A stretch of 64,000 nucleotides of DNA from Selaginella moellendorffii (GCF_000143415.4 NW_003314261.1:6112822-6176821); one strand, 5' to 3'. Positions 1-15,513 are shown, counted from the first letter of the stretch. The notes: generated from the sequence alone by a model not told the origin. Made by a program: numbers and translations.

Positions 1-66
1 GGAAAAGAAAGAAAAAAAACTCAGGAACTAGTACCACTTTCATAGCGACGAAGAGGTGCCAAAGAT

Positions 67-2154
67 CTACAGCCATGGCGACTCCACCGGAGTCACAACC
101 GACTTAACCTGGGAGTATTGGTACAAGACCTGCTTGCCATTTTCTCGTCCAATCCCACTCATCTTGTAGCCACCGAATGGAAGTGCCGGGTCGAAGACGT
201 GGTAGCAATTGATCCACACCGTCCCGGCTCTCAAGGACCGCGTCAATCGGTTGGCCGAGTTGAGGTCCTTGGTTACTATCCCTGCCGCGAGACCATAGGC
301 TGTGTCGTTGGCTCGTTGGATCACCTCGTCTATTGTTCTGGAAGGCGAGAAAAGTGTAAAGAAAGAAGTAGAATTCTCGAGAAAATCTAGTAAGTTTGAT
401 TTGCTACCTGAATTTGAGTACCGACATCACCGGCCCGAAAATCTCTTCCCTGGCGATTCTCATGTAATCCTGCCGAGGCAATCAATCAGTTAGAAAGAAC
501 ACCAAAAAAAAGAGGTGATAAAAGATCTCTTTTGCAAAGAGAGAATTGTGTTACCTCGACATCGGCAAAGATTGTTGGCTCGATGTAAAAACCGCGAGAA
601 CCAATGCGGCACCCGCCAGTAACCAGCCTCGCTCCCTCGCGCTTTCCAATCTCCACGTAGCCAAGCACTCTGTCAAACTGTTGCTGGTCAACCTGTGCAA
701 TCCACCGTGCTTAGTTTTCTTGCTATGAGCTCGCATTATAAATCTTTCGTACCACAGGCCCGTGATCGACGCCACTTTGGAAGGAGTCACCTGTCACCCG
801 TCTCTTTGCACGGTCTGCAGCCTTTCTCAAAAACTCGTCGTAGATACCTTCCTGGACAAATACACGAGACCCCGCCACGCAGCACTGGCCCTGAAATTCC
901 CGCTTGTAAATCCAAAGGCACCGACGAAAGGCCCGACGAAAGAACCGACGAAAGAACTGTTGACGATAACTTACCACATTAAAGAAGAGCGCTAAATGTG
1001 CTAGCTCGACAGCTACATCAACATCTGCATCGTCCAGTACTATCATGGGGGACTTCCCTCCCAGTTCCAGACTGACGGCCTTGAGGTTGCTCTTCGCAGC
1101 TGCCTCCATGACAAGTTTTCCCACGTCCGTCGAGCCGGTGAATGCAATCTGCAACACGATATCCTTGTGAGCGCCCGAGAGAAACCCGAAGTTTCCATTC
1201 GTTACCTTGTCCACATCGTTGTGACTAGAGATAGCAGCTCCCGCCGTTGGGCCGAAGCCAGAGAGGATGTTCAGGACGCCGGGAGGCAATCCAGCCTGCA
1301 GCACAGATTCACGAACTCCAGTAAGAGATCAACAGCACAAACGAGAAAATCTACAGACCTCCTTCAGCAGGCTTGCACAAAAGAGAGCACTCAAGGGAGT
1401 CTGCTCGGCAGTCTTCAAGACAATTGTGTTGCCAGCAGCAAGCGCGGGGCTGATTTTCAAGAAAAACATGATGAGCGGGAAGTTCCATGGGATGATCTGG
1501 CCCACGACACCAATCGGCTCGAGAAGAGTGTACGCGTGGTAAGGCCCATCGATTTTCACGGTCTTGCCACAGATTTTGTCAGCGAAACCTGTACAAGGAG
1601 CTCAGGCTCTTTACCGTTTAGAGTGTAGCATTCTACCTGCGAACGAACGAAGAAGCCGAAGGGCCATTGGCAAGTCCACATACTTCACCAGGTCCAATGG
1701 CTTTCCATTGTCCAGAGTCTCGAGTGCTGCGAGCTCGTCAAAATGATGCTCCAACAAATCCGCAAACTTGAGAAGGATTCGCCCCCTGGCCTGAGACAAA
1801 GCGAAGCGAGAATACCCATCAGACAACATAGACTAAACATTCTACTCACATATCCAGACAGTCTGGGCCAGGGCCCATGATCAAAAGCTTTTCGAGCGGC
1901 CTTCACGGCGACATCAACATCCTGCTTATCTGCCTCGGCTACTTTCGAGATCACTTCTCCATTCCGGGGATCCAAAGTTTCGAAAGTCCTTCCTGTAAAG
2001 CACAGAGCTCTTAGTCCCACAACATCATCTTACGAAAACGGTCGAATGTACCGGAGACAGCATCGACAAACTGGCCGTCGATGAAGAGCTTGGTATACTT
2101 GACAGACACGGGCGCTGGACCGATTGGCAAATCAGAGATAGTAGAGGGTGCCAT
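67..2154 (-). CDS. Aldehyde dehydrogenase, ALDH2 class (multi-exon)
   Basis: NAD(P)+-dependent oxidation of aldehydes to carboxylic acids. Read on the minus strand, the exons give an ALDH in the normal order: N-terminal [14 protein letters not shown], then [24 protein letters not shown], the core [10 protein letters not shown], the Rossmann segment FTGSTDVGK, the general-base glutamate in LELGGKSP, the catalytic cysteine in [19 protein letters not shown], and C-terminal [15 protein letters not shown]. The ATG at 2154 gives a protein starting [12 protein letters not shown] with no obvious transit peptide, so a cytosolic ALDH2C-like enzyme is likelier than a mitochondrial one (inference). Introns are tiny: 1993-2033 (41 bp), 1149-1205 (57 bp) and 891-974 (84 bp). 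The last two are multiples of three and stay open in frame, so a gene finder could wrongly translate them. Other exon borders were placed only approximately. Confidence 0.9.
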
Positions 2155-3378
2155 GAACGACGACGGAGGACCCCCTCGGCCTTTTCTAACGCACACCAAA
2201 CTTCGCAACTCTTTTCCGCAACACGCCTTTCGTTAAAAACCTCCGTGTCCTTTCTCCCACCGCTTTGTCCCGGCGCCTTGAACTGCACAAAAGAAGAGAA
2301 AGAGGGGCTTAAAACCTCCACCAAACAAACCAAAAGTATTTATACAGTACCAGCAACGACACAAGAGCAGCACCAATATCCTCTTCGTCTACACGGCAGC
2401 GGTCGAGGCACGTTGAATGGACTGTTAAGAAACGAAACGAGAAAAGTGTATATTTAACAAACAAGAGCGATAGAAATGGAGCCACATTTAAGAAGAAAGA
2501 CACTCAAACTCAAACTCTTGTTCTTCAGACACATCACATGGATCCCTTCAATCGTAAACCTCATGTCAACGAGGTCGTGCTCAAAGATCAAAGCTAACCA
2601 CGCATGCCGCGGCATGCAATCTGGGAAAAGTCAGAGAAACCCGTAATTCAAGGCTCAGTTATCTCATGCAAGAAAAATACACATTTTCCCAGAGAAAAAA
2701 AGCGGGCAATCGGGTCAAAAACGCAAGAAAAAGGAAAGAAACCAACCCAAGCAATGCCCTCAGGATTTTCAAGTTATCCACTCAGGGCAGCCTCAAAAAG
2801 CTACCAAGTTTTCAGGTCTCAAAGATTTTTAAAGCATCATCGGGCAGCACGCACCACAAATCCTGCTCACTCCTCTCAGACAAATGCCTCGTTCGATGCT
2901 TCATTAGCAATGGCGCTAGCATCAGACTCGTCATCTAGATTCGAATCATCCCAGAGGAAGGAAGAAACTCTACACAAGAACAAAAAATGTGACTGTACTT
3001 ATATGATTGACGAGGCTGTCGATGCTGCCGCCTCGCATCATCTTCAGCAAGCCGTCGATGTCGCCCTCTTGCGGCAGACACTCCACCATTGAGCGGCGCA
3101 AGCGCTGCTTGACTGAAGAGGGCCCAAAGAGCACCCAAAACCCTAGCCTCCATAAACCCTAAAACTCGAATGTAGACCTATTCTGCCACGTGGCAGAACT
3201 TTGCCACGTCGGAGACCTCGGCTCATACTCACAGGTAGATCACGTCTTGGCTGTGATTGGCATTTTTCTCCTGCGCTGTACGCTGCGATTCTAGAAATCG
3301 CGAATCCAGTTTTAAAATGATGGCGATCGCGATCACGAGTAACTGGGTTTTTCGCTGAATCGTCTTTGAAATCACGCA
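2155..3378. other. Intergenic region, ALDH / LTP-like gene
   Basis: Divergent spacer between the ALDH start and the small secreted protein. Open frames here look like chance. One exception is worth noting: the minus strand of roughly 2884-3150 carries two coding-like stretches, one reading SMVECLPQEGDIDGLLKMM and a downstream acidic one reading WDDSNLDDESDAS. I could not join them with a plausible intron, since the gap is only about 29-40 bp. No family was recognised. Confidence 0.4.
3182..3197. promoter_or_regulatory. Palindromic G-box upstream of the LTP-like gene
   Basis: A perfect 16-bp inverted repeat, TCTGCCACGTGGCAGA, with the G-box core CACGTG at its centre. A second half-site (GCCACGTC) follows about 14 bp later. 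G-boxes are bound by plant bZIP and bHLH factors and occur in ABA- and light-responsive promoters. It lies about 180 bp upstream of the LTP-like ATG at 3379, so it most plausibly serves that gene (inference). Confidence 0.4.
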
Positions 3379-3699
3379 ATGCTAAGCAGAATCTTTGTGA
3401 CTGGAGGGATCATGCTGCTCGCCATCGCGATCGCGACGGATGGAGCTGCCGTGGATTCGCCTCCTCCTCCTTCGTCGTGCGATACCGCCAGGGCGATCGA
3501 GGCGCTCCAAGATTGCCGCGCAGCCGTGGATGCGAAGACCGGGACGGGCAAGCCCAGCGCTGCGTGTTGCGAGGAGCTCAAGAAGGTCGGCAAGATCTGC
3601 CTGTGCGCGATCATCAAGGAGCCACCCAGAGGAGTGGAAATCGAGAAAATGAGGAAGGTCCCGCCGCAATGCGGGCTTCCAGGCCCCGACTCTTGCTGA
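3379..3699 (+). CDS. Secreted eight-cysteine lipid-transfer-protein-like protein
   Basis: A 106-residue intronless protein. Residues 1-23 form a hydrophobic signal peptide (MLSRIFVTGGIMLLAIAIA). The mature part has a proline run (PPPPSS) and then eight cysteines in the order C-C-CC-CxC-C-C, with the CxC as CLC. This is the hallmark of non-specific lipid transfer proteins of the DIR1/type 2/LTPG-like group, which bind lipids in the apoplast or at the membrane surface. There is no hydrophobic C-terminal tail after the last cysteine, so a GPI anchor is not supported. The ATG at 3379 is the first in frame and directly begins the signal peptide. The palindromic G-box lies just upstream. Confidence 0.82.
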   Translation: MLSRIFVTGGIMLLAIAIATDGAAVDSPPPPSSCDTARAIEALQDCRAAVDAKTGTGKPSAACCEELKKVGKICLCAIIKEPPRGVEIEKMRKVPPQCGLPGPDSC

Positions 3700-3897
3700 A
3701 CACCCATGTTCTTCCCTTGTTCCTCCCCTCGCCCCATGTCATAATCCTGTTTTGTCCACTGTGGCACATTTCAATGTCATAGCGCTATTTTTCACGCCAC
3801 GCAAGCGTAGGGTTTTGTGTTATCCGTGTCATGTGAAGCTGTAGGCGTTCCGGCGTTCTTCTTCTCTCGTGGATTGCGGGAGCGCTCTTCCGGGGCG

Positions 3898-8078
<4,181 letters not shown>

Positions 8079-8550
8079 AAGCTCCAAGTTTCTAGGAAGG
8101 GGACGATGGCATATTCTGTCAAGCGGAGCTTTCCGTTTGGCTCCCGAATATTCTGTCTGGGCGGATATTCTGTCCTGGTTAGGGCTCTTGGTTATTAAGC
8201 GTCTTCTTCTACTGTGTTATCGACAGCGACGGGGAAGGGGCGAAGAGGACGAGCAGCTTGGCGCCAAAGGGAATGAGGAACAGGGGAGGGGAGTGGAGAG
8301 CTCGATCGATGCGTGCGTGTGGACTTTCGTGGGATCTCCAAATCTCGAGTGGCATTGCCGCCGTGTTGATTGCGCTCCACATTTCACTGGCGATGGTACA
8401 GTAAATCTCTAGTTCTTAGCCGCGGGGGGGCAGGGAAGAATGCTGGGGAATATTTAGGTGGAGAGCTCTGGGACACGATCGATTGATCGCTTGATTGATT
8501 GATTGAACGAAGGGAAACGAAGAGGGGAAAGACTCGCAGGTAGCAGGGCA
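8079..8550. other. Spacer IleRS / OVATE gene
   Basis: 3' flank of the tRNA synthetase and 5' flank of the OVATE gene. The only structure seen is a short GATT/TGAT simple repeat at about 8479-8506, just before the OVATE ATG. No coding signal. Confidence 0.5.
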
Positions 8551-10068
8551 ATGGGGAGGAGGAGGCTGCGATTCAAGTTCACCAATGTAATCTCTAGAGT
8601 GTTCCTTCTCCGAGCGCATCGCGTCAAGCCCGTGGCGCCATCCTCAGTGGTAGCGCCGGCAGCGAGCAAGAAATCTTCTTCTTCTTTCACCAGCGATTCC
8701 AATCGGGAAGAAGAGCCCGAGGAGGAGAGGAGTCTCATCGCTCCAGCTCCAGCGGCTCCAGCTCCCGCGAAGGCAAAGAAGAAGAACAGGAAGCCGGTGT
8801 TTGGATACAGCTGCTGCTCGCGAGAGGAAGCCATTGTCCGCGAGAATTGCCAGTACAAGCGCGTCAAGGGATTGAGCAAGAAGCCTGTTGGAGCAGCGAG
8901 CTCTCGAGCAGCGCCCATGGTAGTCGCGTCTCGCCAGGAGGAGGAAATGTGGGAGCGAGAGGGCTTGTGGAGCGTGATTGCCGCAGTGGACAGTGGCAAA
9001 GTGGTGAAGAAGAAGGTGGTTCTCAAGAAGAGAAAGAAGAGCCAATCCTCTCCAAGGCTGCTGAGAGCTCCCGCGAATTCGGAGATCTCCGCGATGGAGG
9101 AACAAGTATTGATCGTCGGCCAGGCCGCGCGGGTTACTAGCGATCCATCTTCGTCGGAGAGGGAGAGGAAAGGATCATCCACGCATACATTCCGGCTGAG
9201 TACCTCGTCCGGGGATGCCAGCTTGGGCCCGGAGGCTCTGGCGTGGGACAAGGAGCATTCTTTGTTCGCAAGCGACGACAGCAGCGCGCCCGGCTCGAGC
9301 AAGCTCGTCCACCGTGCCACGACTCTGGAGGACGAGCAGCGGCACGAAGCGATCGAGGAGGTGGGATTAAAGAATCACGCGGGCCAGACTCCCAGGCCCA
9401 AGAAATCTTCTAGTAGCAGTAGCGCAAGCACTAGCGGCAGCAGCGGCGGCGGCACGAGGGGCCACCACCATCGCCACCACCTCCACCACCACCACCACCA
9501 CCACCATCACAATTCTTCTTTTCATCTCTCGAGAAATCACGCTAGCGGCAACAAGATGACGGGAGCATTGTCGGAGTTTGATGAGCTAGGCTTGCTTCTA
9601 AGTTCGTCGTCAAAGATGCCTCCTCCTCCTCCTCGGTGCGATGGCAAGAGGATATCATCGGCAAGCTCGCTCGAATCCAGCGCAAAGTTTTGGGAGGATG
9701 GCCGTGAGGTGGCGAGCAAAGTTCTTCCAGAGTTTCCGAGGCACAAGGTTGGCGCGGAGAGTGCTCCAGCTCTAGACGATCACGCGAGGACGAAGAAGAA
9801 GAAGAAGCCCAAGGATCTGGTACGAGGGAAAGTCCGGGAGAGCGTCCCGGTGATGCTCGTCTCCAGCAATCCATACGAGGATTTCCGGCAGTCAATGGTC
9901 CAGATGATCTTCGAGAAGCGGCTCAACAAGGCCGCGGACTTGGAGGAGCTGCTCGAGTGCTACCTCTACCTCAATCCGCCGGGGTTTCACGAGGTGATCG
10001 TGCAAGTTTTCACGGATTTGTGGCTCCAGGCGTTGAGCACAGAGAATCAGCAGCAGCAGAATATATGA
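8551..10068 (+). CDS. OFP: OVATE family protein (transcriptional repressor)
   Basis: A single-exon gene of about 505 residues. The C terminus carries the OVATE (DUF623) domain: NPYEDFRQSMVQMI, then LEELLECYLYLNPPGFHEV and VFTDLWLQAL. In this plant family the domain mediates repression and contacts with KNOX/BELL homeodomain proteins. The N terminus MGRRRLRFKFTNVISRVF resembles the conserved basic start of the family. The long middle is low-complexity: Ser-rich, Ala/Pro-rich, Lys-rich (KKKKKPK) and a histidine-rich tract at about 9460-9512. The ATG at 8551 is chosen because the frame upstream opens only with TTG. It is longer than most angiosperm OFPs, mainly through the linkers. A nuclear location is inferred. 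Confidence 0.88.
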   Translation: MGRRRLRFKFTNVISRVFLLRAHRVKPVAPSSVVAPAASKKSSSSFTSDSNREEEPEEERSLIAPAPAAPAPAKAKKKNRKPVFGYSCCSREEAIVRENCQYKRVKGLSKKPVGAASSRAAPMVVASRQEEEMWEREGLWSVIAAVDSGKVVKKKVVLKKRKKSQSSPRLLRAPANSEISAMEEQVLIVGQAARVTSDPSSSERERKGSSTHTFRLSTSSGDASLGPEALAWDKEHSLFASDDSSAPGSSKLVHRATTLEDEQRHEAIEEVGLKNHAGQTPRPKKSSSSSSASTSGSSGGGTRGHHHRHHLHHHHHHHHHNSSFHLSRNHASGNKMTGALSEFDELGLLLSSSSKMPPPPPRCDGKRISSASSLESSAKFWEDGREVASKVLPEFPRHKVGAESAPALDDHARTKKKKKPKDLVRGKVRESVPVMLVSSNPYEDFRQSMVQMIFEKRLNKAADLEELLECYLYLNPPGFHEVIVQVFTDLWLQALSTENQQQQNI

Positions 10069-11267
10069 TGAGAAGCCCGAGAAGAAAAAGTTGGGAAAAA
10101 AGTAGCGTCGGCTCGAGGTGGTCAGTGATACGAACGGAGCAAAGCGCCGCCTTGTCAGGTGAAAAAGAGCTCTTTTCCTACTGTTCTTCGCGGCTAATCG
10201 AGCTTTAGAAGTGAAGTACGCTTTGGATGAGAAAAGAAAAACGAGATTTTTCTTAGACCACGTATACTTGGTTCTCGATCTCGTCCGTTTGGAAACTTTG
10301 GAAGCGTGGAAGCAAAAGGGATGAGCAAAGAATGGATGGAGAAGAAGCAAGAAAGCTTCGTCACCTTGTTCTTAATTGCGGGTGATGTTCACGAAACGGA
10401 ACAGTGACGCCGGCGAGAGAGTGGTGTAAATTTCCTCGCTTTCTTCTGGAAATGGAAGAAAATCATCAAGGCGAGAGAAGAGACGCGAGGAGGGCCTGGA
10501 GACAAATTGATTGAGGAGCATGGAGCCCCAGGATTGATGGTGTTCGATCAGGATTTGTCTTGCGGCTGGCCGCTGGTGGTGGTGGCATTGATTGATCGCC
10601 AACTAGAACACATACAACAAGCCAGCAATTGCAAGGCGCCAAATGGAAAGAACTATGGCAGAGAGGAGGAGGAAGAGGAAATCCAAAGAGGAGAATTAAA
10701 AGCCTGAGCTCTGTGTCACTGACTGGATACGTTACTGTCCATCGAATTTCTTCTCCCCAGATGAGAGAACGTCTCGCCCAAAACTCGCTGCCACGCGATA
10801 AAACTTTTAGTTGTGAGCGATCTGGCGCTGTCGAACATCTGCTGGAGCTCGCTGGCTATGGCGGCAGGAGAGAGAGAGAGAGAGAGAGAAGAAAGAAAAG
10901 ATAGAGCTTTTCTTGAGAAGATCTCGAGCTCTTCACCAGTCAACAGGAAAATGTGAAAACACAAGATCGTTAGGATAGGAGACGGCAATAAGTGGCGGCT
11001 GCCGTCAGTCAGATTTCGCATCCGTATGACCGTAGGCATACACGTATGTGTAAGGTGGCGGCGCGCGTGTGGATTAAGTTTTGAGGCATTCTTTTAAGGC
11101 GAGTGATTACTCTCTCCAAGATCTTGAAGCTTCCACAAGAAAGATACATGCAACGTGCTTGATTCGTGGAAGGACGTTATAAAAATGGTGGTAAAGTGTG
11201 ATGCTATGGTTCCGAGATCGAGTGATATAGTTTATGGTTTCCAAGATCCAGGGAACCTCGCGAGGGA
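10069..11267. other. Spacer with GA microsatellite
   Basis: 3' flank of the OVATE gene and 3' flank of the first P450. It holds a (GA)n tract at about 10868-10890. Open frames on both strands lack any recognisable family pattern. No gene seen. Confidence 0.5.
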
Positions 11268-12806
11268 TTATATTGGATTTTTGGACAGTTTGATGTGGAG
11301 GCCGTTGGCCGGAAGTGCGAATGGAGCCATTTGGATGTGCTCGTTTGGATCGAGGAGCGCCCACTGGAACTGGGTGAGGAGATGATGCAAGAACACGCGG
11401 AGGAGCATCTTGGCGAACTCGTTCCCGGGGCAAATGCGAGGGCCTCCACCAAATGGAACGTACGTGTAGGGGATCAAGCCCGAGCTCCCATCGAATCGCT
11501 CCGGATCGAACTTGTCTGGCTCGGGGAAGAACGCGCTCCTCCTGTTGCTCCGGAAGACTCTCCACATGAACTGACCATCAATGATCATGAGAGAAGGTCT
11601 TGAGATGATCGAGTGAAGGAACTTACTCGCCAATCTTTTGGAACTGTGAAGCCCTCGATGGTCATTTGCGTGATCGCTATCCGCGTGTTTCCCAGCACTG
11701 GAGGGAGCAGACGCATGGCTTCCTGGACAACTTTCCAGGTGTAGTTCATCCTTTGGAGGTCTTCTACACGGAGCGGCTCGCTCGAATCCTTCGCAGCAGC
11801 TATGGCAAGATGCTCTGGTCATGAAACTTTGAGAGTTAGATCATAGAGGATGATCGTAAAAACCTTGTTGAAGTCGATCGTAGCACCAAGGATTCTCAGC
11901 GATGCATTTCATGGAGACCGCCAGAGTGCTAGCAGTGGTGTCGTGCCCGGCCATGACCATCATTAGGATGTTTTGCTTTACCTCTTCCTCGCTCATGAGC
12001 TCTCCATCCTCTCCCCTCGTTGTCAAGAGAACGCTGAGCAAATCTTGCTCAGCCGACGCCCTCCCTTCCTGAAGCTCCACCTTTCTCTTGCTTATGAACT
12101 TGTCCAGCTTCCCAAAGATCTTGCGCGTCGCAAGCTTTGCCCGCCGAAACTTGGTCCCTGGAAAGTTGATGGGCAGCTCGACTAAGCCGTGCAAAAACTC
12201 CTCAAATGGAACCAAGAGCTCTTTCTCCTCCTCCTCGTTTTGTATGCTCAAAAACAAGTTAAACACCACCGAGAACAAGACCTTCTTAACGAGTAAATAT
12301 GCTCGAACTTCCGATCCATCCAGCCAAAACTTCTCGATGTGTGCCTGGGCGATGGAGCTGGCCCTCGCAACATACCTTCGCATTGCCTCGGGGCCAAGGA
12401 ACGCCATGAGTATGTGACGGAAGCTCTTCGCTCTCTGGCCCTCCATGAAGAACAAGATCTTGTCACCCATGATCATCTTCATTGGCGCTGGCCAGGAGCT
12501 CTCGACGAGCTTGCCATGGTTGGAGAACAAAAACTTGAATCCAAGAGGAGGGCTTACCACCACCGTGGGGTGGCCAAACAGGTGTGTCTTGAAAACCGGA
12601 CCATACCTTCTCTCGCGAGACTCGCAGAATTCCGATAGATTGTTTGCTTTCATGCTGTACAAGAGATGGAGAGTTTCTCCCAGGAATGGGAGCCCAAAAC
12701 TCCCCGGAGGCGTCGGTGGGTCATAGGATTTCTGCGAGAAAGCCCTCCAGATCCATATCCCGGCCAGTACTAAACTCACCACTGCTACTATTGGAAATTC
12801 TAGCAT
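11268..12806 (-). CDS. Cytochrome P450, CYP85 clan (CYP716-like), copy 1
   Basis: Heme-thiolate mono-oxygenase, probably ER-anchored. Three exons: 11864-12806 (943 nt), 11627-11814 (188 nt) and 11268-11570 (303 nt), with introns of 49 and 56 bp. The spliced frame is exactly 478 codons (477 aa). Visible features: N-terminal membrane helix (MLEFPIVAVVSLVLAGIWIW), proline hinge PPTPPGSFGLPFLGE, I-helix oxygen-binding motif AGHDTTAS, K-helix ExxR as EAMR, FDPERFD, and heme loop FGGGPRICPG with the axial cysteine. The hinge and the C-terminal LPANGLHIKL fit the CYP716/CYP85-clan type, which in other plants acts on sterols, triterpenoids or diterpenoids; the substrate here is unknown. It is the downstream end of a tandem cluster and is very close to copy 2. 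Confidence 0.93.
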
Positions 12807-12876
12807 TTTTTTCTCTTTCTTCTTGAAATTGAAGGTACTTGTGAAGGATCGAATGCCGCCCTACATGTCCTGACTC

Positions 12877-13735
12877 TTATCTAGCATATCGAATCTTTAT
12901 TTGACGAGGCCATTGACGGGGAGAGCGAGTGGGGTCATGGCCTCGTTTGAATCCAGCAGCGTCCAACACGGTGGTGTAGAAAAATGCGGTCTTGCATCTT
13001 GCGAGCTCGTATCCGGGACAAACGCGAGGGCCTCCGCTCAATGGAACGTAGGTGTTTGAAAGCAACGGGCGATCTAACCGATCTTCTCCGGCTCCTCAAA
13101 AAACTCTTCTTGCTTGTAGCAGCGAAACAGTTAAGCTCCGAAGAATGGAGTGCAGAACTTACTTGCCAGGCCTTGAACCATCCATGGTAAACTCAGTGAT
13201 CCCCTTCGAAGGTTTCCAGCGGCGGGAGGAGCCATGCGCATATAGCTTCCTGGACGGTCAGTCCATCTTTTGCAAATATCCCTGTGTAGTGAGTGGCTCA
13301 TTGGGAGATCAAGGAATAGCGATTCCCCAATGGAGAGAAAGAGTTGTAAGTAAGGTCTGCAAACGTAAAAACAAAGCAGTCACCTTCTTTAAGTCGATCT
13401 TAGCACCATGGTTTCCATGGATCTCAGTAGCGTGGGCTGACATGACCAACATAAGAATATTTTGTTTGCTGTCCTCCTCGGTCATGGGCTCTCCATCCTC
13501 TCCCTTGGTTATCAGGAGAACACTGAGAAAATCCTGTTGAGGCCAGTTTCTCTTCGAACCTTTGCGCGACGAAACATCATCCCTGGCAAGTCGATCGGCA
13601 GCTCAAACCAATCCCACTCCTCCGAGATGCTCAAGAACAAGCTAAAGACGAGCGAGAACAAGACGACGTATCCACTTTTCGATGTGATCTTGGATGATCA
13701 CGCTCGTCCCAACGTACCGCCGTATAAAATTGGTG
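12877..13735 (-). pseudogene. Cytochrome P450 pseudogene between copies 1 and 2
   Basis: Minus-strand remains of a P450 most similar to copy 3. Recognisable pieces in order are the mid-domain FSLVFSLFLSIS (about 13640), ELPIDLPGMMFRRAKV (about 13590), a remnant of the I-helix region (about 13440), a broken K-helix region and the heme loop. The heme loop reads PLSGGPRVCPG (about 13020), so the conserved Phe is replaced by Leu. The first 140 or so residues are absent and several frameshifts and deletions separate the pieces. Not functional. It shows that the cluster once held an extra copy-3-type gene here. Confidence 0.85.
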
Positions 13736-13779
13736 GGAAAGTATGATGCTATGTTTTCCATCCAGGGAACCGCGAGAGA

Positions 13780-15329
13780 TTATATTGAATTTTTGGAGAG
13801 TTTGATGTGGAGGCCGTTGGCCGGAGCTGCGATTGGAGCCATTTGGACGTGCTCCTTTGCATCGACGAGCGACCACTGGAACTGGGTGAGGAGATGATGC
13901 AAGAACACGCGGACGAGCATCTTGGCGAACTCGTTCCCGGGGCATATGCGAGGGCCTCCGCCAAATGGAACGTACGTGTATGGGATCAAGCCGGAGCTAG
14001 CATCAAATCGCTCCGGATCGAACTTGTCTGGCTCGGGGAAGAACGCGCTCCTCCTGTTGCTCTGGAAGACGCTCCACATGAACTGGCCATCAATCAAAAA
14101 AGGATTTTACGTCTTGAGATGACCGAGTGGAGGAACTTACTCGCCAATCTTTTGGAACTGTGAAGCCCTCGATGGTCATTTGCGTGATCGCTATCCGCGT
14201 GTTTCCCAGCGCTGGAGGGAGCAGACGCATGGCTTCCTGAACAACTTTCCAGGTGTAGTTCATCTTTTGGAGATCTTCTACTCGGAGTGGCTCGCTCGAA
14301 TCCTTCGCAGCAGCTATGGCAAGATGCTCTGGTCATGAAACTTTAGGATATCATAGAAGACGTCTAAGAATGATCGTGAAAACCTTGTCTAAGTCGATCG
14401 TAACACCAAGGATTCTCAGCGATGCATTTTATGGAGACCGCCAGAGTGCTAGCAGTGGTGTCGTGCCCGGCCAATACCATCATGAGGATGTTTTGCTTTA
14501 CCTCTTCCGCGCTCATGAGCTCTCCATCTTCTCCCCTCGTTGTCAAGAGAACGCTGAGCAAATCTTGCTCAGCCGACGCCTTCCCTTCCTGGATCTCCAC
14601 CTTTCTCTTGCTTATATACTTGTCCAGCTTCTCAAAGATCTTGTGCCTCGCAAGCTTTGCCCGCCGAAACTTGGTCCCTGGAAAGTTGATCGGCAACTCG
14701 AGCATACCGTGCAAAAACTCCTCAAATAGAACCAAGAGCTCTCTCTCCTCCTCCTCGTTTTGTATGCTCAAGAACAAGTTAAACACCGCCGAGAACATCG
14801 CCTTCTTTAGGAGAACGTACGCTCGAACTTCCGATTCATCCAGCCAAAACTTCTTGATGTGTGCCTGAGCGATGGAGCTGGACCTCCCGACATACCTCCG
14901 CATTGCCTCGGGACCAAGGAACGCCATGAGTATGTGACGAAAGCTCTTGGCTTTCTGGCCCTCCATGAAGAACAAGCTCTTGTCACCCATGAGCATCTTT
15001 ACCGGAGCTGGCCAGGAGCTCTCGACGAGCTTGCCATGGTTGGAGAACAAGAACTTGAATCCAAGAGGAGGACTTACCACTACCGTGGGGTGGCCAAACA
15101 GATGTGTCTTGAAAACCTGGCCATACTTTCGCTCACGAGACTCGTAGAATCCCGATAGATCGTTTGCTTTCATGCTGTACAAAAGATGGAGAGTTTCTCC
15201 CAGGAACGGGAGCCCAAAACTTCCCGGAGGCGTAGTTGGGTCATAGGATTTCTGTGAGAAAGCCCTCCAGATCCATATCCCGGCCAGTACTAAGCTCACC
15301 ACCGCTATTACTCCTGGAAACTCTAGCAT
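13780..15329 (-). CDS. Cytochrome P450, CYP85 clan (CYP716-like), copy 2
   Basis: Three exons: 14384-15329 (946 nt), 14141-14328 (188 nt) and 13780-14082 (303 nt), with introns of 55 and 58 bp. The spliced frame is 479 codons (478 aa), using the ATG at 15329; the frame upstream opens only with a GTG. It has a membrane helix, the hinge PTTPPGSFGLPFLGE, I-helix AGHDTTAS, K-helix EAMR, FDPERFD and heme loop FGGGPRICPG. It is a close tandem duplicate of copy 1, with the same exon lengths in exons 2 and 3 and near-identical intron flanks. The two differ mainly by scattered substitutions, for example SLVDAKEHV against ALLDPNEHI near the C terminus. All key catalytic residues are present, so I call it functional. 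Confidence 0.93.
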
Positions 15330-15513
15330 TTTTTTCACTCTTTCTCTAGACCTGGGAGCTTTTAAATCGAAATTACCTGTGAAGACAATGCCGCCCCCCT
15401 TGCGTGTCCGATTTCTTCGGTAGCGTTGCTTCTTTATTTGACCTTCGTGCCAAAGACTTGTTCTTTATTTACTCTTATGATATGATCATCCATCGTTCAG
15501 AGCCTTCGAAAAG

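Noticed and set aside
1149..1205. 13-19 extra residues inside the ALDH ([13 protein letters not shown])
   Set aside because: Not a novel insertion: it is an intron with GTAACG...TTGCAG ends whose length is a multiple of three.
2604..3092. 162-residue plus-strand open frame upstream of the LTP-like gene
   Set aside because: Lys/Ser-rich, no domain, no supporting splice or codon pattern; partly antisense to the coding-like minus-strand segment.
8454..9320. 288-residue minus-strand open frame
   Set aside because: Antisense shadow of the OVATE gene; low-complexity Ser/Leu-rich with no domain.
10868..10890. GA repeat as a regulatory GAGA element
   Set aside because: A simple microsatellite; no gene start is near enough to support a regulatory role.
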